From Nocardia bhagyanarayanae (GTDB taxonomy: Bacteria > Actinomycetota > Actinomycetes > Mycobacteriales > Mycobacteriaceae): DNA of 64,000 bases. Location: contig NZ_VFPG01000001.1 of NCBI RefSeq assembly GCF_006716565.1, positions 5,394,001 through 5,458,000 on the forward strand, written 5' to 3'. Below, piece after piece: positions 32,406 through 43,469 of this stretch; the stretch's first letter is position 1; every line of letters begins with the position of its first letter. The notes under the pieces were generated by a model that saw only the letters and a list, made by a program, of their open reading frames with translations, made no database searches and was not told the origin of the DNA. The translations under genes and the position numbers were made by a program.

Positions 32406-33661
32406 TGTCCGATCGCCGCGCCTCCCCCGCCGTCGCGCCGCCGCGCGGCCGGGAACGCCCGCGCATCGAGGCGCGCGCCGACGCCTCGATTCTGCACGCG
32501 GACCTGGACTCCTTCTACGCCTCGGTCGAACAGCGCGACGATCCCCGGCTGCGCGGCAAACCGGTGATCGTGGGCGGCGGGGTCGTCCTCGCGGCGTCCT
32601 ACGAGGCCAAGGCGTTCGGTGTGCGCACGCCGATGAACGGCGCGCAGGCGCGGCGGCTGTGCCCGCACGCGATCGTGGTGCCCCCGCGCATGAGCGCCTA
32701 TTCCGAGGCGAGCAAGGCGGTGTTCGAGGTCTTCCGCGACACCACGCCGGTGGTCGAGGGCATCTCGATCGACGAGGCGTTTCTCGATGTCGGCGGGTTG
32801 CGCCGGATCGCGGGCGAGCCGCTCGACATCGCCCAGCGGCTGCGGGCGCGGGTGCGCGACGAAGTGGGCTTGCCCATCTCGGTCGGCATCGCGCGCACCA
32901 AGTTCCTCGCCAAGGTCGCCAGCGCGGTGGCGAAACCCGACGGACTGCGCCTGGTGCCGCCCTCCGCAGAGCTCGACTTCCTGCATCCGCTGCCGGTCGA
33001 AAGGATGTGGGGCGTCGGCGATGTCACCGCCCGCACGCTGCACGAGCACGGCATCACCCGGATCGGGCAGCTGGCCGATCTCGGCGAGAACGCGCTGCGC
33101 GGTTTCCTCGGCCCCGCGGCGGCCCGCCACTTGTACGCGCTCTCGATGGCCCGGGATCCCCGCCGCGTCGAGACCGGTCGCCGCCGTCGCTCCATCGGCG
33201 CGCAACGCGCCCTCGGCCGCCGCGCCCGCCCCGCCGACGAAATCGAGGCCTACGTACACGGGCTGACCGACCGCCTCGGCCGCAGGTTGCGCACCGCCGA
33301 TCGGGTCTGCCGAACGGTCGTGCTGCGCATGCGTTTCGACGATTTCAGCCGCGCCACCCGATCCCGCACCCTGGCCGAGGCCACCGACCACACCGACACC
33401 CTGCTGCGCACCGCGCGCCAGCTGCTCGCCGACGCGATGCCGATGATCGAGGAGCGCGGGCTCACCCTGATCGGCCTGGCGCTGACCAACCTCGACGACG
33501 CGTACGCCGTCCAGCTCACCCTGCCGCTCGAGCCGCGCGCCACCAACACCCTCGACACCACCTTGGACGACCTGCGCCGCCGCTTCGGCTCGGCCGCCGT
33601 CACCCGCGCGGCCCTGATCAACCGCGGCGAGGGCCTGTCGGTGCCCTTGCTCCCCGACTGA
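32399..33661 (+). CDS. dinB: DNA polymerase IV (Y-family translesion polymerase)
   Basis: A 420-residue Y-family polymerase. The catalytic palm has ILHADLDSFYASVEQ (first Asp) and VEGISIDEAFLDV (the Asp/Glu pair); the steric region SYEAKAFGVRTPM and the fingers ARTKFLAKVASAVAKPDGL follow. HhH-type DNA-binding (ERMWGVGDVTARTLHEHGI) and the little-finger domain (VVLRMRFDDFSRATRSRTL) complete it. No beta-clamp motif is obvious at the C-terminus. The first in-frame ATG lies inside a LexA box, so the true start may be the GTG at 32405 or the transcript may be leaderless. It is error-prone and bypasses damaged templates. Confidence 0.92.
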   Translation: MFVSDRRASPAVAPPRGRERPRIEARADASILHADLDSFYASVEQRDDPRLRGKPVIVGGGVVLAASYEAKAFGVRTPMNGAQARRLCPHAIVVPPRMSAYSEASKAVFEVFRDTTPVVEGISIDEAFLDVGGLRRIAGEPLDIAQRLRARVRDEVGLPISVGIARTKFLAKVASAVAKPDGLRLVPPSAELDFLHPLPVERMWGVGDVTARTLHEHGITRIGQLADLGENALRGFLGPAAARHLYALSMARDPRRVETGRRRRSIGAQRALGRRARPADEIEAYVHGLTDRLGRRLRTADRVCRTVVLRMRFDDFSRATRSRTLAEATDHTDTLLRTARQLLADAMPMIEERGLTLIGLALTNLDDAYAVQLTLPLEPRATNTLDTTLDDLRRRFGSAAVTRAALINRGEGLSVPLLPD

Positions 33662-33765
33662 CCCACCACGCGTACGCTCATGCGTGGCCGATTCAGCGGG
33701 GGGACTCACTTCGATCTTCGCGAACCGTGAACGGCCCGGCATTTCCGTCGTCGCAAGGAGATCGC

Positions 33766-34143
33766 ATGCCTTACGCCGTGCTCGGCTTCATCACACTCGC
33801 GCTGTGGGTGTACTGCCTGGTCGACATCATCACCTGCCCAGAGACCGGCATCCGGCATCTGCCGAAGATGGGTTGGCTGCTCGTCGTCGTCCTGGTCCCG
33901 ACCATCGGCGCACTGCTCTGGCTCTTCGCGGGGCGCCCGCTGCACGAACCGCGCAGCCGCTCGAACACTCGCTACTCCGAGTACGACCGCCCCGGTCGCC
34001 ATATCGCCCAGAACCCCGATGCGGACGAGGCATTTCTGCGTGGCTTGCGTGAACGCGCCGAGCAGCAGCGCGCCGAGGCTCGCCGTCAGGAGGCGGAGCG
34101 GCAGCGTGAGGAGGATCGCCGCCGCGAAGCGGGCGAGCTCTGA
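33766..34143 (+). CDS. PLD-nuclease N-terminal domain membrane protein
   Basis: A 125-residue protein behind AAGGAG. It starts with a membrane helix (AVLGFITLALWVYCLVDIITC), a short loop (PETGIRHLPKMGW), and a second helix (LLVVVLVPTIGALLWLFAG), the PLDc_N pattern, followed by a charged, probably coiled tail (FLRGLRERAEQQRAEARRQE). PLDc_N proteins without the nuclease are common in actinobacteria and are of unknown function. It ends 3 bases before the convergent phosphoribulokinase gene. Confidence 0.8.
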   Translation: MPYAVLGFITLALWVYCLVDIITCPETGIRHLPKMGWLLVVVLVPTIGALLWLFAGRPLHEPRSRSNTRYSEYDRPGRHIAQNPDADEAFLRGLRERAEQQRAEARRQEAERQREEDRRREAGEL

Positions 34144-34146
34144 GGC

Positions 34147-35025
34147 TCAGCGACTTCGCTTGGGCCGCTTGTCCATCAAGCGCAAGATCAGCGGCGTGAA
34201 GATCAGCTGCATCGCCAACTCCATCTTCCCGCCGGGCACCACGATGCAGTTCGGCCGCGACATGAACGAGTCGTGCAGCATCGACAGTAGATACGGAAAG
34301 TCGATGACCTTCGGATCGGCGAAGCGGATCACCACGAAGCTCTCGTCGGCGGTCGGAATGGTGCGGGCGGTGAACGGATTCGAGGTGTCTACCGTGGGCA
34401 CCCGCTGGAAGTTGACGTAGGTGCGGGAGAACTGCGGGCAGATGTAGGTCACGTAGTCCGGCATGCGGCGCAGGATGGTGTCGATCACGGCCTCGCTGGA
34501 GTAGCCGCGTTGGGTCTTGTCGCGGATGACCTTTTGAATCCACTCCAGATTGATGATCGGCACCACCCCGACGAGCAGGTCGGTGTACTGCGCGACGTCC
34601 ACCGTCGAGGTGACGGCCGCGCCGTGCAGCCCCTCGTAGAACAGCAGATCGCTGCCGGGCGTGAGCTCCTCCCACGGGGTGAAGGTGCCCGGCGGCTGAC
34701 CGTACGGCTTGGCCTCGGCGTCGTCGTGCAAGTAGCGGCGCACCGTGCCGACGCCGGTCTCGCCGTAGTCGCGGAACAGCGTCTCGAGCTCCTTCAACAG
34801 GTTCGCTTCCTCGCCGAAATGCGAGAACCGCACATTGCGGTTCTGCTCGGCCTCGGCCATCGCCAGCTTCATCTCGTTGCGGTCGAAGCGATGGAAGGAA
34901 TCACCCTCGACGATCGCCGCGTTGATCCCCTCGCGGCGGAAGATCTCCTGAAAGGTTCGGGTGACGCTGGTCGTGCCCGCACCGGACGAACCGGTGATCG
35001 CGACCACGGGATGTTTGACCGACAT
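34147..35025 (-). CDS. cbbP: phosphoribulokinase (Calvin cycle, bacterial class I)
   Basis: A 292-residue kinase that makes ribulose 1,5-bisphosphate from ribulose 5-phosphate and ATP. The nucleotide motif is AITGSSGAGTTSV, followed by EGDSFHRFDRNEM (substrate region) and FYEGLHGAAVTS (the Walker B-like Glu). The C-terminal half, ICPQFSRTYVNFQRVPTVDTSNPF, is typical of red-type cbb operon enzymes. Start ATG 35025 is preceded by AGGAGGTGCC. It is the last gene of the cbbLSX-fbp-prk operon, 30 bases after the fructose-bisphosphatase gene. Confidence 0.94.
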   Translation of the reverse strand: MSVKHPVVAITGSSGAGTTSVTRTFQEIFRREGINAAIVEGDSFHRFDRNEMKLAMAEAEQNRNVRFSHFGEEANLLKELETLFRDYGETGVGTVRRYLHDDAEAKPYGQPPGTFTPWEELTPGSDLLFYEGLHGAAVTSTVDVAQYTDLLVGVVPIINLEWIQKVIRDKTQRGYSSEAVIDTILRRMPDYVTYICPQFSRTYVNFQRVPTVDTSNPFTARTIPTADESFVVIRFADPKVIDFPYLLSMLHDSFMSRPNCIVVPGGKMELAMQLIFTPLILRLMDKRPKRSR

Positions 35026-35055
35026 GGCACCTCCTGAATTGCCGGACAACGGGTT

Positions 35056-36147
35056 TCAGCGACCGGCGGAACGGAACAGCGACCGGTTGCCGAACAGCGA
35101 ACTGTCGAAGCTGGGCCCTTCGTCCGGCTCGCGGTGGTAGCGCTCGATGCGCTCGACCTCGTTGCGGGAGCCGAAGATCAACGGCACCCGCTGATGCACC
35201 TCGTCGGGGGTCACCTGGAGCACTCGCTCCACGCCGGTGGTCGCCGCCCCGCCCGCCTGTTCGACGATGAACGCGATCGGACTCGCCCCGTACAGCAAGG
35301 CGACCCGCCCGGGCCGTGCGGGCGGGCGGGTGTCGTGCGGGTACAGATAGACCCCGCCGCGAGTGAGGATGTGGAAGGTGTCGGCAACCAGCGAGGCCAC
35401 CCAGCGCATGTTGAAATCGCGCCCGCGCGGCCCGTCGACCCCGTCCAGGCATTCGTGCACGTACCGCCGGACGGGGCGTTCCCAGAACCGCTCGTTCGCG
35501 GCATTGATGGCGAAACCCGCGGTGTCCTCGGGTATCCGCATCCGCGGGTGGGTGAGCACGAACGCGCCGATCTCACGGTCCAGGGTGAACCCGTCCACGC
35601 CGCGGCCGGTGGTCAGCACCAGCATGGTGGCCGGACCGTAGAGGGTGAAGCCCGCGCACACCTGCTCGGCGCCCGCTTGCAGGAAGTCCGCCGCCGTCGG
35701 CTCGCCGCCTTGCCGCCCCCACACCCGCTCCGGCGCGCGCAGCACGCTGAAGATCGTCCCGACAGGCAGGTTCACGTCGATATTGCTGGAACCGTCCAGC
35801 GGATCGAACGCCAACAGGTATTTCCCGCGCCGGTGCGTGTCCGGCACCGGATGGATCTCCGGCATCTGTTCGGACAGCAGCGCCGAGAGATGGCCGGTCC
35901 ATTGAGTTTCCGCGACCATGATGTCGTTGGTGATGGCATCGAGCTTGCGGTGCACGGTGGGCGGAAGGTTGTCCGGTTCGGAGGCGCCGAGGGACCCCAC
36001 GATCGCACCACGGGTCACCTGGTTGGCGATGATCTTCGTCGCGGTCGCGACGACGTTCACCAGGGCGGAGAACTCACCGGACGAACCGGGATGCCGGTGT
36101 TCCTCCTCGATCGTGTAGCGGGTGAGGGTCTTCAGTCCTTCTGGCAT
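35056..36147 (-). CDS. cbbF: class I fructose-1,6-bisphosphatase (Calvin-cycle form)
   Basis: A 363-residue enzyme hydrolysing fructose 1,6-bisphosphate (in cbb operons also sedoheptulose 1,7-bisphosphate). The metal-site motif is FDPLDGSSNIDVNLPVGTIF; the N-terminus has LTRYTIEEEHRHPGSSGEFS, and GGVYLYPHDTRPPARPGRV forms the substrate site. Most actinobacteria use the unrelated class II GlpX enzyme for gluconeogenesis, so a class I enzyme inside a cbb operon is a sign of horizontal transfer with the operon. It is 14 bases after cbbX and 30 before the kinase gene. Confidence 0.93.
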   Translation of the reverse strand: MPEGLKTLTRYTIEEEHRHPGSSGEFSALVNVVATATKIIANQVTRGAIVGSLGASEPDNLPPTVHRKLDAITNDIMVAETQWTGHLSALLSEQMPEIHPVPDTHRRGKYLLAFDPLDGSSNIDVNLPVGTIFSVLRAPERVWGRQGGEPTAADFLQAGAEQVCAGFTLYGPATMLVLTTGRGVDGFTLDREIGAFVLTHPRMRIPEDTAGFAINAANERFWERPVRRYVHECLDGVDGPRGRDFNMRWVASLVADTFHILTRGGVYLYPHDTRPPARPGRVALLYGASPIAFIVEQAGGAATTGVERVLQVTPDEVHQRVPLIFGSRNEVERIERYHREPDEGPSFDSSLFGNRSLFRSAGR

Positions 36148-36161
36148 GGCGTCTCAATCGG

Positions 36162-37223
36162 TCATGCGGGGGCCCTCGCGGTCGGCCCGTCCGGCTGCTC
36201 GGTGGTGCTCGACGCGCGGCGCTCCGCTGCCCCGTCGCGCGCACCGCTGTCGGTGAACACGCTGCTGCCGTAGACGTCTCGGTCGGTCAGCGTGATCAGA
36301 TCGGTTCTCGTCAGCGGTCGCCGCAGCTCTACCAGGCGCTTGGCCTGGCGCAACCGGCACCGGTCCAGCGCGTTGCGGACGCTGCGGGCATTGGAGAAGC
36401 GCGGGCGGGTCATCCGCAGCTCCAGATACTCCGCGAACGCCGCGGCCGCGGCCGGATCGAAACGGAAGTTCTCCCGCGCCACCATCAGCTCGGCGATGGC
36501 CATCAGCTCGGCGTGGGTGTAGTCGACGAACTCGAGGTGATGCGCGACCCGCGACGACAGACCCGGATTGGCGGAGAAGAACCGCTCCATCCGATCCGGA
36601 TAGCCCGCGAAGATCACCACCAGGCTGCCGCGTTCGTTCTCCATCTCCTGGAGCAGGATCTCGATGACCTCCTGCCCGTAGTCGCGCTCGTTCTCCGGCC
36701 GGAACAGGTAGTAGGCCTCGTCGATGAACAGCACCCCGCCCGCCGCCTTGGCCAGCGCCTCCTTGGTCTTCGGCGCGGTGTGCCCGATGAACTGACCCAC
36801 CAGATCGTCGCGGGTCACGGTGTGTACCTTGGGCTTCCGGATGTAGCCGAGCGCGTGCAGCATCTCGGCCATGCGCAGCGCCACCGTCGTCTTGCCGGTG
36901 CCGGGGCCGCCGGTGAAGCTCATGTGCATGGTGGGTCGCGAGGCGTCCAGACCGAACCGCTGCCGCGCCCGGTCGATCAGCAGCAGCGCGGCGATCTCGC
37001 GCACCCGCAGTTTCACATTGGCGAGGCCGACCAGCTCGGCGTCCAGCCTGCTCAGCGTGTCCTCGACGTCGTTGCCCGCGATATCGGTCGACAGATCCAG
37101 CGTCGCGTCCGGCCCGAGGACGGGCACCTCCGGCTCGGGATCGGACGCGGCGCGCACCGGCCGGGGGTCGTCGACACCCGGCCGGTGCAGGCGGAAACCG
37201 GAGCCGTTCCGATCAGCCGCCAT
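36162..37223 (-). CDS. cbbX: CbbX, RuBisCO activase (AAA+ ATPase)
   Basis: A 353-residue AAA+ ATPase that removes sugar-phosphate inhibitors from red-type RuBisCO by pulling on the large-subunit C-terminus. Walker A is [13 protein letters not shown], the segment [22 protein letters not shown] contains the conserved pore-loop region, and Walker B is [12 protein letters not shown]. Arginine-finger and sensor residues lie in [18 protein letters not shown] and [18 protein letters not shown]. Its ATG at 37223 overlaps the end of cbbS by 11 bases. The N-terminal 50 residues and the C-terminal 30 are poorly conserved and may be disordered. Confidence 0.94.
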   Translation of the reverse strand: MAADRNGSGFRLHRPGVDDPRPVRAASDPEPEVPVLGPDATLDLSTDIAGNDVEDTLSRLDAELVGLANVKLRVREIAALLLIDRARQRFGLDASRPTMHMSFTGGPGTGKTTVALRMAEMLHALGYIRKPKVHTVTRDDLVGQFIGHTAPKTKEALAKAAGGVLFIDEAYYLFRPENERDYGQEVIEILLQEMENERGSLVVIFAGYPDRMERFFSANPGLSSRVAHHLEFVDYTHAELMAIAELMVARENFRFDPAAAAAFAEYLELRMTRPRFSNARSVRNALDRCRLRQAKRLVELRRPLTRTDLITLTDRDVYGSSVFTDSGARDGAAERRASSTTEQPDGPTARAPA

Positions 37224-37635
37224 ACCGCTGTCCCTGGCGGTGATCGGCGGCATAGGCGTGCAGCCCGTAGGTCTGCACGCGGTCGGGGCCCTCGGTGCGG
37301 GTCAGGGTGAAGCCCGGCTCGTCGGGCGGACGCTGCACCAGGAAGCTGAGCGCCGTGGTCTGCCTGGTGTAGCTCGCGTCGTAGGCGAGCACTCGAATGT
37401 AGTGGCGCGGGAAGGTCGCCCGGCACGCGTCGATCTCGGCGAGCACGCCGTCGGGCTCGTCCAGATCGAACAGCGGCAGACCCCACATCTCCCAATACGC
37501 GTTGCGCGGGTGCGGGTCGTCGGTGTACTCGATCGACACCGGCCACCCGTTGAGCAGCGCGTAGCGCACTTGCGCGGCGATCTCGGCGTCGGTGAGATCC
37601 GGCAGATACGAGAAGGTTCCGTGACGCAGGTACAT
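37213..37635 (-). CDS. cbbS: RuBisCO small subunit, red type
   Basis: A 140-residue small subunit: [55 protein letters not shown] is the form IC/ID pattern with the long C-terminal beta-hairpin ([23 protein letters not shown]) of red-type enzymes. It starts 11 bases after the large-subunit stop and overlaps cbbX by 11 bases. It completes the L8S8 holoenzyme. Confidence 0.94.
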   Translation of the reverse strand: MYLRHGTFSYLPDLTDAEIAAQVRYALLNGWPVSIEYTDDPHPRNAYWEMWGLPLFDLDEPDGVLAEIDACRATFPRHYIRVLAYDASYTRQTTALSFLVQRPPDEPGFTLTRTEGPDRVQTYGLHAYAADHRQGQRYGG

Positions 37636-37646
37636 GCGAACGCCTT

Positions 37647-40096
<2,450 letters not shown>

Positions 40097-40159
40097 AGCC
40101 CGACCGGCATCGGGTGCGCCGCCGACCACGCCGGGCACCGCGAACAGCCGGGCCGGGAT

Positions 40160-41098
40160 TCATCGCAGGGTGAGCGGGGTCGCGGATTCGATGTGGGTCA
40201 GTTTCTGCGGGTTGCGGACGTAGTAGAGGCCGGTGATGCGGGTGTCCTGGACGTGCATCACGATGACGCCGTCGAGTTCGCCGTCGACGTGCAGAGCCAG
40301 TGCCGGGCCCGCGTTGACCAGGGTCGGCTCGACGGTGAGCAGCACGTCGTGCTTGCTGAGTCCGCCGACGATGAACCGGGCCACCTTGTCGGCGCCGACG
40401 ACCGGACGGGGGCTGGCCTGCTTGATACCACCGCCGTCGCTGATCGCGACGACGTCGGGGGCGAGCACGTCGAGCAGGCCCTGCAGGTCCCGGGTCTCGA
40501 GCGCGCGCCGGAAGGCCTCGAGTGCCGCCTCTGCCTGGTGCGCGGTCACCGTGCGGCGCGGCCGGCGGGCTTCGACGTGGCGGCGAGCGCGGTGGGCGAT
40601 CTGGTGGACGGCTGCGGGCGACTTGCCGACCGCGGCCGCGATCTCGTCGTAGCCGAAACCGAACGCTTCACGCAGCACGTACACCGCCCGTTCGGTCGGG
40701 GTCAGTGTCTCGAGGACGAGCATCAGCGCCATCGACACGCTTTCGGCGAGTTCGATGTCGGCGGCTGCGTCCGGAGCGGTGAGCAGTGGCTCGGGCAGCC
40801 ACGAGCCCACGTAGGACTCTCTGCGGCGTTTCATCGAGCGCAGCCGGTTGAGCGCCTGGCGGGTGGTGATGCGCACCAGGTAGGCACGCGGGTCGCTCGC
40901 CTTCGCCACGTCGACCTTCACCCATCGCAGCCAGGTCTCCTGCAGGACGTCTTCGGCGTCGGCCGCCGATCCGAGCATTTCGTAGGCGACGGTGAACAGC
41001 AGATTGCGGTGTGCGACGAACGTTTCCGTCGCGTCGACGGTGGCGTGGTCGTCGCTGTCCGCCCGCTCTCGCGGGTCGGATTCCGCTGTCGTGTCCAT
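40160..41098 (-). CDS. ECF41-type RNA polymerase sigma factor
   Basis: A 312-residue ECF sigma factor with a SnoaL-like C-terminal extension, the mark of group ECF41. Region 2 is NLLFTVAYEMLGSAADAEDVLQETWLRW, region 4 is LTPTERAVYVLREAFGFGYDEIAAAVGKSPAAVHQIAHRARRH, and the extension has the conserved DGGG motif (VAISDGGGIKQASPRPVVGADKVARF) that controls activity. ATG 41098 has AGGAGAAGGACTCGC before it. ECF41 factors have no anti-sigma factor; the extension does that job, and they control a neighbouring oxidoreductase gene. Here that would be the NDH-2-like gene upstream. Confidence 0.93.
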   Translation of the reverse strand: MDTTAESDPRERADSDDHATVDATETFVAHRNLLFTVAYEMLGSAADAEDVLQETWLRWVKVDVAKASDPRAYLVRITTRQALNRLRSMKRRRESYVGSWLPEPLLTAPDAAADIELAESVSMALMLVLETLTPTERAVYVLREAFGFGYDEIAAAVGKSPAAVHQIAHRARRHVEARRPRRTVTAHQAEAALEAFRRALETRDLQGLLDVLAPDVVAISDGGGIKQASPRPVVGADKVARFIVGGLSKHDVLLTVEPTLVNAGPALALHVDGELDGVIVMHVQDTRITGLYYVRNPQKLTHIESATPLTLR

Positions 41099-41234
41099 GC
41101 GAGTCCTTCTCCTATGAGTGGCTGTTGGGGCTGCGCCGGTTTCCGATGACGCACGATTGCGGCGGCGTCCGCGATTCGGGCACCGCCGCACATCGTGCAG
41201 ACGAGATCACCGGCGGCCGACGGCGGTCGCTGCT

Positions 41235-42425
41235 TCAGGCGATCGGTGCGGGCGCGTCGCCGTGCTGGGCCCGCAACAGCTGTGGCCGGTGCTTGCCGTC
41301 CTTGGGCCAGTGATGCGAGCCGGGCTTGCGCGCTTCGGTCACCAGGTGCCTGACGCTGGCTTCGCAGGCGAATTCCTTGAGCTTCTTGCCCGCGAGCCCG
41401 CTGAAGTAGATCCGCATCGCGGTGTCGTCCTTGTGGCCGAGCTGGAAGATGCCGGTGTGGCGGCCGAAGCTCAGGCACATGGCGGGGAACGACAGGTCGA
41501 TCGGTGTCGGCTGCTCACCCGCGATCCGGTTCAGGACGGTGTCGGCGGCATGGGCGCCCAGGCAGCCCGCGGCGTAGGCGCTCATCCGGAACGGCAGGTC
41601 GGAGGGCGCCGACGAGTCACCTGCCGCGACGATGCGCTCGTCGTCGAGGCTGGTCAGCGTTTCGTCGGTGAGCAGGCGCCCGGCGGCGTCGGTGCGCAAC
41701 CCGCTGGCGGCCGCGAGGTCGGGCACACCGAAGCCCGCGGTCCAAATGGTGACCTGACTCGCCAACGTGCGGCCGTCCCCCAGCCGCACCGCCTCCTTCG
41801 TCACCGCCGTCACCGACGCATCCGGGCCTTCCAACACGTTGGCCCCGAGCTTGGCGAGGTACTTGCGAGCGGTGCGTCGAGCCCTCGGGTGCAGGTACGG
41901 ACCGAGGACACGCCCGCAGACCAACGTGACTGTGCGACCCTGCTCGGCGAGTTCCGCGGCGGTCTCGATGCCGGTGGGACCACCCCCGACGACCGTCACC
42001 GCCGCCGACACCGGCGTGTCGTAGAGCACCGACCGCAGCCGCTGCGCGGCCTCGAAAGTCGCTACGGGATAGGCGAATTCGGCGGCGCCCGGCACCCGCG
42101 GGCCCGCGCTGCCGCTGCCCACCGCGTAGATCAGGTAGTCGTAGGCGATCGTGCCGCCCTCGGCGAGGGTCACCGTGCGCCCGCTCGCATCGATCCGCGT
42201 CACGCTGTCGACGACCAACCGGACGCCCTCGGCGAGGACTTCGGTGTAGTCGACGACCGCGTCGTGCGTCCCGCCCACCAGCTGATGCAGGCGCAGCCGG
42301 GGAACGAACAGCGGGCGCGGGTTGATCACGGTCACCGTCACGTCGTCGCGCTGTGTCGAACGATTCGCCGCCATCACACCGGCGTATCCGCCGCCGATCA
42401 CGACCACGTCGATCTTCTTGCTCAT
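41235..42425 (-). CDS. NDH-2-like FAD-dependent NAD(P)H oxidoreductase
   Basis: A 396-residue two-dinucleotide-binding flavoprotein. The FAD motif is DVVVIGGGYAGVMAANR; the NAD(P) motif is VTVVGGGPTGIETAAELAE; the second FAD motif is DERIVAAGDSSAP. It resembles type II NADH dehydrogenases and sulphide:quinone reductase-like enzymes but lacks an obvious membrane-anchoring end. ATG 42425 has AGGAGACACC in front. A promoter of the ECF41 type lies 37 bp before the start, and an ECF41 sigma gene follows after 136 bases. Confidence 0.9.
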   Translation of the reverse strand: MSKKIDVVVIGGGYAGVMAANRSTQRDDVTVTVINPRPLFVPRLRLHQLVGGTHDAVVDYTEVLAEGVRLVVDSVTRIDASGRTVTLAEGGTIAYDYLIYAVGSGSAGPRVPGAAEFAYPVATFEAAQRLRSVLYDTPVSAAVTVVGGGPTGIETAAELAEQGRTVTLVCGRVLGPYLHPRARRTARKYLAKLGANVLEGPDASVTAVTKEAVRLGDGRTLASQVTIWTAGFGVPDLAAASGLRTDAAGRLLTDETLTSLDDERIVAAGDSSAPSDLPFRMSAYAAGCLGAHAADTVLNRIAGEQPTPIDLSFPAMCLSFGRHTGIFQLGHKDDTAMRIYFSGLAGKKLKEFACEASVRHLVTEARKPGSHHWPKDGKHRPQLLRAQHGDAPAPIA

Positions 42426-42459
42426 GGTGTCTCCTTCGCTCCGAGGGGCTCGAGCACAA

Positions 42460-42486
42460 GACACCGCGGCACCGGCAATCCTGACA
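42460..42486 (-). promoter_or_regulatory. candidate ECF41 promoter for NDH-2-like gene 1
   Basis: Reading leftward, a -35 box TGTCA (complement of 42482-42486), an 18-base spacer and TGTC at the -10 position (complement of 42460-42463). The known ECF41 consensus is a TGTCA-type -35 and a CGTC -10. The -35 here shares the core TGTCAGGA with the paralogous promoter at 44693-44719. Confidence 0.55.
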
Positions 42487-42520
42487 GTATGTGATGCGGA
42501 TCACTTGTCCGGGCAGTCGG

Positions 42521-43459
42521 TTACCACGATTCGATCAGCGGGAGATCGTGCTCCCGCCGCTGCCACTCCGCTGTGAGGCGACGGAGTCGGGCCGGGGCGG
42601 CGATGCTGTGCATGGCTGCGATCTTGTCGCCACGGATCTCCAGGATCGCGACGCCGAGGACGCGGTCGTCGAGCGTGAACAGCATGGCCGGGCAACCGTT
42701 CACCACGGCAGCATGGATCGAAGGCGAGCCACCGGCGAATCGCCGCTTTGCCGCGGACGGTTTGAAGCCCCCGCGCACCGCGTCGGCGAGCCGCTGTGGA
42801 GTCGAGTACCGGATCAGCCTCTCGGCCAGCCCGCCTGCGCCGTCGGAGATGCCGGTCGCGTCATCGGTCAGCAGCGCCACCAGCCGTTCGGTCCGGCCCG
42901 AGGCGGCCGCATCGACGAAGGCCTCGACGATGCGCCGCGCGGAGGCATGGTCGATGTCGGCGCCGTTGCGGGCAGCGGCGATTCGACGCCGGGCCCGGTG
43001 GGCGTGTTGCTGACTCCCGGACTCGGTGATGCCGAGAATCTCGGCTATCTCGGCGTGGTTGTACGCGAAGGCCTCACGCAGCACGTAAACGGCCCGTTCG
43101 ACCGGCGAGAGACGCTCCATGAGGGTCAGCACCGCCAGCGTCACCGACTCGCGCTGCTCGACGGTGTCGGCCGGGCCCAGCATCGGGTCGCCGTCGAGGA
43201 GCGGTTCCGGCATCCAGGCGCCCACCGCGCGTTCGCGCCGCACCTTCGCCGAACGGAGCCGGTCGAGCGCCAGATTGGTGACGATCTTGGTCAGCCAGGC
43301 CTCTGGCACATCGACGTACTCCCGGTCGGCGGCCTGCCACCGCAGGAAAGCATCCTGCACCGTGTCCTCGGCGTCGGCGGCCGAGCCGAGCAGACGGTAG
43401 GCGAGCGAGGCCAGCCGATTCCGGCTGGCCTCGAAACGCGCCACGGTGGCAGTGTCCAT
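42521..43459 (-). CDS. ECF41-type RNA polymerase sigma factor (second copy)
   Basis: A 312-residue paralogue of the ECF41 factor at 40160: region 2 RLASLAYRLLGSAADAEDTVQDAFLRWQAADR, region 4 LSPVERAVYVLREAFAYNHAEIAEILGITESGSQQHAHRARRR, and a SnoaL-like extension with ATGISDGAGGLAERLIRY in place of the DGGG motif. The DGGG motif is altered to DGAG, which could change self-control. Its start is 10 bases after the stop of the second NDH-2-like gene, so the two are co-transcribed. Confidence 0.92.
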   Translation of the reverse strand: MDTATVARFEASRNRLASLAYRLLGSAADAEDTVQDAFLRWQAADREYVDVPEAWLTKIVTNLALDRLRSAKVRRERAVGAWMPEPLLDGDPMLGPADTVEQRESVTLAVLTLMERLSPVERAVYVLREAFAYNHAEIAEILGITESGSQQHAHRARRRIAAARNGADIDHASARRIVEAFVDAAASGRTERLVALLTDDATGISDGAGGLAERLIRYSTPQRLADAVRGGFKPSAAKRRFAGGSPSIHAAVVNGCPAMLFTLDDRVLGVAILEIRGDKIAAMHSIAAPARLRRLTAEWQRREHDLPLIESW

Positions 43460-43469
43460 GAGCACGACT

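Noticed and set aside
33666..33687. Hairpin CCACGC/GCGTGG after dinB
   Set aside because: Only a 6-bp stem with a 10-base loop and no T-run; weak as a terminator.
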